Below, in pieces: positions 1 to 6,568 of a stretch of 9,157 nucleotides of DNA. Origin of the DNA: Chryseobacterium sp. Lineage in GTDB: Bacteria > Bacteroidota > Bacteroidia > Flavobacteriales > Weeksellaceae. Numbering within the stretch: position 1 is the stretch's first letter; every line of letters starts with the position of its first letter. The DNA lies in contig JASLCD010000245.1 in assembly GCA_030146295.1 (NCBI GenBank), positions 1-9,157 of the forward strand, in the 5' to 3' direction. The notes under the pieces are model-generated. The model had not been told where the DNA came from and did no database searches. It saw only the letters and a list, made by a program, of their open reading frames with translations. The position numbers were made by a program, and so were the translations under genes.

Positions 1-2543
1 TCGTTCCTTCAGCTCCTATTGTGCTGAAAGACGACCCTACCCTTATGTTTTCCAACTCCGGAATGACGCAGTTCAAGGATTTCTTCCTTGGCTACAAAAC
101 CCCTACCGCCCCTAGAATTGCCGATACACAAAAGTGTCTGAGAGTTTCAGGGAAGCACAATGACCTGGATGATGTGGGTAGAGATACTTACCACCACACC
201 ATGTTTGAGATGCTGGGAAACTGGTCTTTCGGGGATTACTTCAAAAAAGAGGCTATTGCTTTTGCCTGGGAATTACTAACTGAAGTATACGGAATTCCAA
301 AAGAAAATTTATATGTAACGATTTTTGAAGGGGATGCTTCTGAAAATCTGGACAGAGACCAGGATGCTTATGATTTCTGGAAATCTCACATTTCGGAAGA
401 CAGAATCATCAACGGAAATAAAAAAGATAACTTCTGGGAAATGGGTGAAAGCGGACCATGCGGACCGTGTTCAGAAATCCATGTTGACTTGAGAACACCA
501 GAGGAAAAAGCTAAAGTTTCAGGGCTTGAACTGGTGAATAACGACCATCCTCAGGTAGTGGAAGTATGGAACCTGGTTTTCATGGAATTCAACAGAAAAG
601 CTGATAAATCTTTAGAGAAGCTTCCTGCTCAGCACGTAGATACGGGAATGGGCTTTGAACGTCTTTGTATGGCGCTTCAAGGGAAGTCTTCCAACTATGA
701 TACAGATGTTTTCACTCCGCTTATTGCTAAAGTTGAAGAACTTTCAGGCAAGAAATACACAGGAATTTTAGAAGACGAAAAAGATATTGCCATCCGTGTT
801 GTGGTAGACCACATCAGAGCGGTTTCTTTTGCTATTGCAGACGGGCAGTTACCTTCCAATGGTGGTGCAGGTTATGTAATCAGAAGAATTTTAAGAAGAG
901 GAATTTCTTATTCTTACCGATTCCTGGATATGAAAGAGCCATTCCTTTACAAATTGGTTGCTGTTCTTCAGGAGCAAATGGGACCTTTCTTCCCTGAACT
1001 TGAGAAACAGGGAAAATTGGTTGGTGAAGTCATCAAAAGTGAAGAAGATTCATTCTTAAAAACAATTGAAAACGGTCTGATCAGAGTAGAAAGGCTGATC
1101 CAGCAAACGATTGCAAATAATCAGAAAGTATTACCAAGTGAAGAGGTTTTTGAGCTTTATGATACTTATGGATTCCCAGATGATTTAACAAGAATCATTG
1201 CTGAAGAAAAAGGATTAACGATTGATGAAGAAGGTTTCAAAGCTGAGATGGAGAAACAAAAGCTTCGTTCAAAGGCGGATTCTGCTCAGAAAGTATATGA
1301 CTGGGTAAATCTTGAATCGAAGCCTGAAACATTTGTAGGCTATGACCAGACTGAATCTGAAACGTATATTACAAGATACAGAAAAGTAGAAAACAAAGAC
1401 GGAGAATTTTATCAGGTGGTACTGAGCAGCTCTCCTTTCTACCCCGAAGGAGGTGGACAGGTTGGAGATAAAGGAGTTCTTGAGAATGCTGTTGAAAGCT
1501 TTGAAGTACTGGAGACAAAAAAAGAGAACGGATTAATTATTTCATTAATCAATGGTCTTCCTAAAGATGCAGGCGCTGTTTTCTATGCTAAAGTAAATGC
1601 TTCTGAAAGAAAAAGTTCTCAGGCTAACCACTCTGTGACTCACCTTCTGCACGAAGCGTTAAGAGATGTTTTAGGAACTCACGTAGAACAGAAAGGTTCT
1701 TATGTAGGTCCGGATTACCTGCGTTTCGACTTCTCTCATTTCAATAAAATGACGGAAGAAGAATTGACATTAATTGAAGAAAAGGTAAACCAAAAGATCA
1801 AAGACAGCATTGCTTTACAGGAATTCAGAAATATTCCGATCCAGGAAGCTTTGGAGAAAGGAGCAATGGCTTTATTTGGTGAAAAATATGGTGACAGCGT
1901 GAGAATGATCCAGTTTGGAAGTTCAAAAGAGCTTTGTGGGGGAACTCATGTAAAAAATACCAGCGAAATAGGCCATTTCAAGATCACTTCTGAAGGTTCT
2001 GCAGCTGCGGGAATCAGAAGAATTGAAGCAATCTCAGGAGATAAGTCTGAAGAATATTTCAAGAATCTTGAAAAACAGATCATTGAACTTTCTCAATTGT
2101 TAAAGTCTAAAGATGTGGTAAGATCTATTGAAAAACTGATCGAAGAAAATACTTCATTGAAGGCAGAGGTGGATGCTCTTAAAAAAGAAAAAGCAAAAGG
2201 AGAAATCGGAGAATGGAAGAATGCTTATGAGCAGAAAGGAAACAAGCAGCTTTTGGTAAAGAAAACTTCTTTGGATGCAGGTTCTGTAAAAGATATCGTA
2301 TTCCAGCTGAAAAAAGAAATCCCAACTTCAGTAACGATCATTCTTTCTGATGCCGACGGAAAACCGATGATTACTGTTGGAGTTTCTGATGATCTGGCTT
2401 CAGAATATCAGGCAGGTGCTATCGTAAAAGATCTTGCCAAAGAGATCCAAGGCGGTGGTGGTGGAAACCCCGGCTTTGCAACGGCTGGCGGTAAAAACCT
2501 TGAAGGTTTAGAAAACGCTTACCAAAAAGCATTGAACATCTAA
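1..2543 (+). CDS. alaS: Alanyl-tRNA synthetase, 5' end cut by window edge
   Basis: Class II aminoacyl-tRNA synthetase that charges tRNA-Ala with alanine in the cytoplasm and clears mischarged Ser/Gly-tRNA-Ala. The frame is open to the left edge: codons from position 3 read VPSAPIV before LKDDPTLMF. The GTG at 21 is therefore an internal valine codon, and roughly 20 N-terminal residues are missing. Visible landmarks in order: catalytic motif 2 region HHTMFEMLGNWSFGDYF (192-242); the ESGPCGPCSE stretch (about 447-476); motif 3 GAGYVIRR (864-887); the editing-domain zinc motif HSVTH (1629-1643) and its partner CGGTH (1935-1949), so all four zinc ligands are present; a charged, probably coiled-coil helix (about 2100-2210); and the glycine-rich C-Ala signature GGGGGNPGFA (2451-2480). 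Length matches the bacterial family (about 870 aa complete). No frameshift or missing catalytic motif is seen. It ends in TAA, with a strong terminator 25 bp later. Confidence 0.98.
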   Translation, partial: VPSAPIVLKDDPTLMFSNSGMTQFKDFFLGYKTPTAPRIADTQKCLRVSGKHNDLDDVGRDTYHHTMFEMLGNWSFGDYFKKEAIAFAWELLTEVYGIPKENLYVTIFEGDASENLDRDQDAYDFWKSHISEDRIINGNKKDNFWEMGESGPCGPCSEIHVDLRTPEEKAKVSGLELVNNDHPQVVEVWNLVFMEFNRKADKSLEKLPAQHVDTGMGFERLCMALQGKSSNYDTDVFTPLIAKVEELSGKKYTGILEDEKDIAIRVVVDHIRAVSFAIADGQLPSNGGAGYVIRRILRRGISYSYRFLDMKEPFLYKLVAVLQEQMGPFFPELEKQGKLVGEVIKSEEDSFLKTIENGLIRVERLIQQTIANNQKVLPSEEVFELYDTYGFPDDLTRIIAEEKGLTIDEEGFKAEMEKQKLRSKADSAQKVYDWVNLESKPETFVGYDQTESETYITRYRKVENKDGEFYQVVLSSSPFYPEGGGQVGDKGVLENAVESFEVLETKKENGLIISLINGLPKDAGAVFYAKVNASERKSSQANHSVTHLLHEALRDVLGTHVEQKGSYVGPDYLRFDFSHFNKMTEEELTLIEEKVNQKIKDSIALQEFRNIPIQEALEKGAMALFGEKYGDSVRMIQFGSSKELCGGTHVKNTSEIGHFKITSEGSAAAGIRRIEAISGDKSEEYFKNLEKQIIELSQLLKSKDVVRSIEKLIEENTSLKAEVDALKKEKAKGEIGEWKNAYEQKGNKQLLVKKTSLDAGSVKDIVFQLKKEIPTSVTIILSDADGKPMITVGVSDDLASEYQAGAIVKDLAKEIQGGGGGNPGFATAGGKNLEGLENAYQKALNI

Positions 2544-2568
2544 AATAGAAACTTCTATTATAAATTTT

Positions 2569-2611
2569 AACCGCGGCTGTCTCAAAATTGAGACAGCCGC
2601 GGTTTGTTTTT
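2569..2611 (+). terminator. Rho-independent terminator of alaS
   Basis: A perfect 16-bp inverted repeat with arms at 2569-2584 and 2589-2604 and a 4-nt loop (AAAT) is followed by TGTTTTTA. The stem core CCGCGG plus GCTGTCTCA is strikingly GC-rich for this AT-rich context. The T-tract lies only on the right, so it should stop + strand transcription leaving alaS. Confidence 0.93.
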
Positions 2612-2978
2612 ACTGTATTTCATATTTTTCAATGCAAAATAATACTTTAAACTTCAGCTTCATTGATTCCGACTAAGCGTGAGTAACAACTATACATCTC
2701 TCAGATAAAGCAAATTTCCCATAAACTTCTGTCTCATTCGTGAAATGCCTTTGCGAAAGAGAAAAGCAGGAAATAAAAATTTCGCGTATAGTACATTATT
2801 ACATATTATTCTTATTACGAACATTTTCATCAAATTCACTCTATTTATATCCGTTCTAATTATTGATCTTACCTTAACAAATCATCACGTAATCTTAAAC
2901 TATTTGTTTTGTCTTATTAAAACTTAGTTAACACTATACCTTTAGTTTTGCCTTAATCGAAATTCAAAAAAAGTAATT
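2612..2978. other. Gene-free AT-rich intergenic stretch
   Basis: Between the alaS terminator and the next start codon I see no convincing gene. The only open frame (2745-2927, 60 codons) encodes a low-complexity Ile/Leu/Phe/Lys-rich peptide of the kind expected by chance from AT-rich DNA, has no recognisable family, and is not followed by a terminator. No tRNA-like fold, large repeat or insertion-sequence end is evident. The right end holds a candidate promoter for the PhoX-like gene. The length leaves room for an unrecognised small RNA or a long regulatory leader, but nothing in the sequence positively shows one. Confidence 0.6.
2943..2950 (+). promoter_or_regulatory. Candidate Bacteroidota -7 promoter element
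   Basis: TAGTTTTG is an exact match to the Bacteroidota housekeeping-sigma -7 element TAnnTTTG and ends 28 bp before the ATG at 2979. I find no well-spaced TTTG -33 element: the nearest, at 2908-2911, is about 31 bp away, further than the usual 19-21. Transcription would start near 2956, giving a short leader with an A-rich run before the start codon and no Shine-Dalgarno sequence. Confidence 0.4.
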
Positions 2979-4457
2979 ATGAAAATTAACAAAACTATCG
3001 GAGCTCTCCTCCTTGCTTCCCTTGTGTTTCAAGGATGCAACGATGACAATAATGGAGACTCCAACACCCCTGTCAATGACAAAATCAAGATTGAAAATTT
3101 TTCTAAAGAACCTGCTTTCGTTTTTGGAATGCCTGGTTTTGAAAATTTAAATATTACTACCCTAATCTCCAGTTCCGATGTTCTTTCAGGTTCTCCTGAT
3201 TTTGTTTTCGGAGGCCAGCCGGACGGAATGGGAATTATGAAAGATCCCAACTCAGACGGTTACCTGATGATCACTAACCATGAGATAAAACAATCAGTAT
3301 CCAGAGTATATCTGGACAAAACGTTTAAGCCTGTAAAAGGAGAATATATTTTAAACGGAACCGGAGGAATGACAAGATTATGCTCCGCTACATTAGCAAC
3401 TCCTGAGATTCATGGTTTCAGTGCCTTCCTTACTGCTGGTGAATCTGGTGAAGAAAGTATGGTTCATGCTTTGAATCCTTTGGCACCGGCATCTCAGGCA
3501 TCCGACAAAACAAGAGTGAAGCCTGCTTTGGGGAAAGCTTCAATGGAAAATGCAGTTCCGCTTCCTAAAGATGTTTCCAATGGAAAATCTTATATTATCA
3601 TTGGTGAAGACCAATCTTATTCTTCCTCACACCAGTCTGCAGGACAATTAATCATGTATGTTGCCGATACACAGGGCGATCTGGATAACGGTAAGTTGTA
3701 TTCTTTAAAAAGAACCAACAGCAACTATACTGAAACGGATATGACCAAAGGAACCAGCTATGATGTGGAGTTCGTTGAAATCCCGAATGCTAAAAACCTT
3801 ACAGGAGCTCAGATCAACCAGAAAAACATTGATAATAATGCGATTCGTTTTTCAAGAGTGGAAGACGTAGATTACAGAAAAGGAGCTGGAAAAGGAAGAG
3901 AAATTTACTTTACTGCTACCGGAGAATCTTCTGACGGTGTGAATCCAAAAGCGGGATTAACTATGTGGGGAAGAGTTTATAAACTGGTTTTGAATTCCAA
4001 CAATATGCTGACAGGAAAACTGGAAGTGGTTGCTGAAGGGGATTCTAACCCAGGAAATAACCTGATCAATCCGGACAACTTATGTGTGACTGAAAACTTT
4101 GTATACATTCAGGAAGACGGAGATTCTTATTACAAAAATGCAGCCCACGATTCTTATATCTGGCAGCTGAATATTGCTACAAAGCAATACAAACCATGGT
4201 TGAACATGAAGCATAACAGAAATGATTCTGCATGGCAGACTGCTTACAACCAATCCGGAGATCTTCAGAAATTCGGTTCATGGGAATTCGGAGCAATGGT
4301 GGATATTTCAGACATCATCGGAATTCCGAATACATTCTCTGTGAATATCCATTCCCATACATGGCAGCTGGACAAATTCAAAAATCCTGACGGTTCCGGA
4401 ATCAACACCAATAAAGAAGGTGGACAGATTGTAATCATCAGAAACGTAGAAAAATAG
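2979..4457 (+). CDS. PhoX/DUF839-like beta-propeller lipoprotein
   Basis: A 492-aa exported protein resembling the PhoX (DUF839) family, whose characterised members are secreted Ca/Fe-dependent alkaline phosphatases with a beta-propeller fold. Residues 1-20 form a lipoprotein signal peptide (Lys-rich start, hydrophobic core, LVFQGC with Cys20). The following NDDNNGD is acidic, like the surface-export signals of Bacteroidota lipoproteins, so it may face outward. Family-like blocks: Cys135 in RLCSATL followed by LTAGES (151-156), GEDQS (209-213), FSRVEDV (291-297), FTATGES (311-317), NPDNL (364-368) and QEDG (378-381). The order and spacing of these blocks recall PhoX, whose metal ligands include a Cys and several acidic residues, but the blocks diverge from the canonical form. 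Phosphatase activity is thus unproven, and a non-catalytic or different phosphoesterase role is possible. The ATG at 2979 is chosen because the signal peptide starts there. It is probably co-transcribed with the peroxidase 66 bp downstream. Confidence 0.82.
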   Translation: MKINKTIGALLLASLVFQGCNDDNNGDSNTPVNDKIKIENFSKEPAFVFGMPGFENLNITTLISSSDVLSGSPDFVFGGQPDGMGIMKDPNSDGYLMITNHEIKQSVSRVYLDKTFKPVKGEYILNGTGGMTRLCSATLATPEIHGFSAFLTAGESGEESMVHALNPLAPASQASDKTRVKPALGKASMENAVPLPKDVSNGKSYIIIGEDQSYSSSHQSAGQLIMYVADTQGDLDNGKLYSLKRTNSNYTETDMTKGTSYDVEFVEIPNAKNLTGAQINQKNIDNNAIRFSRVEDVDYRKGAGKGREIYFTATGESSDGVNPKAGLTMWGRVYKLVLNSNNMLTGKLEVVAEGDSNPGNNLINPDNLCVTENFVYIQEDGDSYYKNAAHDSYIWQLNIATKQYKPWLNMKHNRNDSAWQTAYNQSGDLQKFGSWEFGAMVDISDIIGIPNTFSVNIHSHTWQLDKFKNPDGSGINTNKEGGQIVIIRNVEK

Positions 4458-4480
4458 TTTTAATTCCTTCATATCAAATT

Positions 4481-4516
4481 AAAGTATCAATAGAAAATTC
4501 TCTGTTGATACTTTTT
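4481..4516 (+). terminator. Hairpin with short T-run between PhoX-like and peroxidase genes
   Basis: Arms at 4481-4494 and 4501-4514 pair over 14 bp, with one G-U wobble (T4491 with G4504) and a 6-nt loop. The right arm runs into a 5-T stretch (4512-4516). It looks like an intrinsic terminator, but its end lies only 7 bp before the ATG at 4524. No promoter can fit between it and that gene. It may be a partial terminator or attenuator, an RNA-processing or 3'-end stabilising structure, or a brake on translation initiation of the next gene. Confidence 0.65.
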
Positions 4517-4523
4517 CATACCT

Positions 4524-6338
4524 ATGAGTAAGCTTTCAAAATACCCGATACTTCTTCTCTTATACTGTGCAGCAGCACTTTTTACCCTTTATTATTGTAA
4601 AAATGATAAGCAGCAGCCTGTGTATGAAGATCTTGGTTCTGTAAAAAACAGGATTATCAAAACCAATGCTGATTTTGAAAAACAGATCAACGAATTTAAA
4701 ACTCTGGTTTCTAAAGATTCTGATGAAAAACTTCTTCATGAAAAATTTCTGAATATCCGAAAAACCTACAAAACAATGGAATGGGCTGTAGAATACTTCC
4801 TGCCTCACTCCGCAAGGTTTATCAATGGTCCCGCCCTTCCCGAAATAGAAATGGATGAGCATACAGAAATAGAACCTGAAGGCTTGCAGGTGTTAGAAGA
4901 AATGCTGTATCCCTACGATAAGGGGAATAAAGATGAAGTAATCAGAATGCTCAATAAGCTTATCAATAAAAGCAATACCATAGACACCAACTTTCAGGTC
5001 ATTACTATCAGCAAAGATCAGGTTTTTGATGCGTTAAGACTGGAAGCTTTCAGAATTTCCAGTTTAGGAATTTCAGGTTTTGACACTCCTCTTTCAGGAA
5101 CATTTTTACAGGAAATGCCTTCTTCTCTGGAAGGTATTAAGGAAACTCTGGAGCAGATCTCTACCGACCGATCAAAAGATAAGGCATTAAAAAATATTAC
5201 TACGGCAATCAATTCAGCCATTGAAGTTCTGAAGAAAAACACCGACAAAAACACCTTCGATTATGCCGGTTTTATTCCTGATCATCTTAATAAAATTACA
5301 GCTCTGATGCTTGATTTTAAAAATCAGGAGAAAATCCCCGATGTTGAGGTAACGACTGCCTTAAACAAAAATGCAGCTACTTTTTTTGCTAAGAATGCCT
5401 TTAATCCAAATGCTTTCACACCAGGAAAAGAATATGCATTTTCTGAGGAAAAGGCGGCTCTTGGGCAGCAGCTTTTTAATGACAAAATCCTTTCCAACAG
5501 CAATAACCGAAGCTGCGCAACATGTCATATTCCGGAGAAAGCATTTACTGACGGGCTTTCCAGATCTATGTCTCTGGAAAATTCTGAGCTTGCCAGAAAT
5601 GCTCCTTCTCTCAACTATGCAGGCTATCAGCATGGACAGTTTTGGGATATGAGAAAGGATGATCTGGAAGGACAGAGTTCTGATGTGATCTCCAATAAAG
5701 AGGAAATGCATGGTGACCTGAATGTGATTCTGGCCAAAATAAATCAGGATAAAAGCTATCAGGCAGCATTTAAAAAGATTTACCATTCTCAAAAAACAGA
5801 GGTATGGCAGCTTCAGAATGTACTGGCGAGTTATATTCGTTCATTGTCAAAATTCAATTCTGCTTTTGATGATTATATGAGGGGAAATAAGTCGGCAATG
5901 ACGGAAAGCCAGAAAAGAGGCTTCAATCTTTTTGTTGGAAAAGCCCAGTGTGCGATATGCCATTTTGTTCCTTTATTCAATGGTACTGTTCCTCCTAATT
6001 TCAAGAAAACAGAACAGGAAGTTCTGGGAGCTGCTGTGAATGGAGAGAATAAAACGTTTGACAGTGACCCGGGAAGAGGAAAATTTCATGAAACAGTACC
6101 TTCATTACAGCATTCCTTCAAAACCCCAACGCTCAGAAACATCAATAAAACAGCGCCCTACATGCACAACGGAGGGTACAAAACATTGAAAGAAGTAATG
6201 AATTTCTATAATCAGGGCGGAGGAAAAGGTTTTGGATTTAAAGTAGACAACCAAACTTTGTCTGATGCTGCTTTACAGCTTTCGGATAAGGAGATCGATG
6301 ATATTATTGAATTTATGAAAACTCTGGATGATCACTAG
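4524..6338 (+). CDS. Di-heme cytochrome c peroxidase/MauG-type protein with helical N-terminal domain
   Basis: A 604-aa exported haem protein. The N-terminus is a short basic stretch plus a hydrophobic segment (residues 7-25) ending in LYYCKND. Cys25 could be lipidated, although the lipobox is poor; otherwise the segment is a membrane anchor. Residues about 30-290 form a mostly helical domain with ARFINGPALPE and GLQVLEEMLY (120-129), resembling imelysin-like domains but with Gln122 where the GxHxxE motif has His. The C-terminal half is the CCP/MauG module. Haem site one is CATCH (331-335), followed by FTDG, then FWDMRKDDLEGQ with Trp374 between the haems and NKEEM (391-395). Haem site two is CAICH (476-480), then TPTLRN (534-539) and APYMHNGG (544-551). 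Such enzymes reduce peroxide or carry out long-range oxidation in the periplasm. The sixth haem ligand, and so peroxidase versus MauG-like activity, cannot be assigned safely here. The start at 4524 is supported by the export signal. It lies 66 bp after the PhoX-like gene and is followed by a strong terminator. Confidence 0.92.
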   Translation: MSKLSKYPILLLLYCAAALFTLYYCKNDKQQPVYEDLGSVKNRIIKTNADFEKQINEFKTLVSKDSDEKLLHEKFLNIRKTYKTMEWAVEYFLPHSARFINGPALPEIEMDEHTEIEPEGLQVLEEMLYPYDKGNKDEVIRMLNKLINKSNTIDTNFQVITISKDQVFDALRLEAFRISSLGISGFDTPLSGTFLQEMPSSLEGIKETLEQISTDRSKDKALKNITTAINSAIEVLKKNTDKNTFDYAGFIPDHLNKITALMLDFKNQEKIPDVEVTTALNKNAATFFAKNAFNPNAFTPGKEYAFSEEKAALGQQLFNDKILSNSNNRSCATCHIPEKAFTDGLSRSMSLENSELARNAPSLNYAGYQHGQFWDMRKDDLEGQSSDVISNKEEMHGDLNVILAKINQDKSYQAAFKKIYHSQKTEVWQLQNVLASYIRSLSKFNSAFDDYMRGNKSAMTESQKRGFNLFVGKAQCAICHFVPLFNGTVPPNFKKTEQEVLGAAVNGENKTFDSDPGRGKFHETVPSLQHSFKTPTLRNINKTAPYMHNGGYKTLKEVMNFYNQGGGKGFGFKVDNQTLSDAALQLSDKEIDDIIEFMKTLDDH

Positions 6339-6369
6339 ACCATCGGATGATACAAAATAACAACTGATT

Positions 6370-6405
6370 AAAACTCCTGAATCTGATCTATTCAGGAGTT
6401 TTTTT
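6370..6405 (+). terminator. Rho-independent terminator after peroxidase gene
   Basis: A perfect 13-bp stem (6370-6382 pairing with 6390-6402) encloses a 7-nt loop and ends in seven consecutive T (6399-6405). It lies 31 bp after the peroxidase stop codon and defines the end of the PhoX-like/peroxidase transcription unit. Confidence 0.92.
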
Positions 6406-6523
6406 ATTGGAAATTTTCGGGAAACACAGAAAGACTATCTGAGTGATTTCACCATTCTATTTTACAAGGTACAAAGTCCATAAAAACATTAGATTAAATC
6501 AATGTTATACTATGTTAAAAACT

Positions 6524-6553
6524 TTTCCAGGACAATAAATATCATTAATTTTG
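6524..6553 (+). promoter_or_regulatory. Candidate Bacteroidota promoter for DUF5686 gene
   Basis: TAATTTTG at 6546-6553 matches the -7 consensus TAnnTTTG exactly. TTTC at 6524-6527, 18 bp upstream, is one base off the -33 element TTTG and close to the usual spacing. It lies after the peroxidase terminator and ends 15 bp before the ATG at 6569, implying a very short leader. No Shine-Dalgarno sequence is present. Confidence 0.45.
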
Positions 6554-6568
6554 ACCTAGTATTTTTAC

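Noticed and set aside
21..23. GTG at 21 as the start of alaS
   Set aside because: The frame continues to the left edge with family-typical residues (VPSAPIV before LKDD), so this is an internal valine codon and the real start lies outside the window.
2745..2927. 60-codon open frame in the gap after alaS, with a hydrophobic middle that could be read as a small membrane protein
   Set aside because: It has AT-driven low-complexity composition (Ile, Leu, Phe, Lys, Asn, Thr), no recognised family, no nearby promoter element or A-rich start context, and sits in the expected regulatory region of the next gene.
5361..5792. 143-codon open frame on the minus strand inside the peroxidase gene
   Set aside because: It is antisense to the haem-domain coding sequence, which carries both the CATCH motif and conserved peroxidase blocks. 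Its translation matches nothing recognisable.
2979..6338. Anti-phage defence or toxin-antitoxin system
   Set aside because: Both genes in this unit are exported envelope or redox proteins. No nuclease, helicase, reverse transcriptase, antitoxin or mobile-element feature is visible anywhere in the window.
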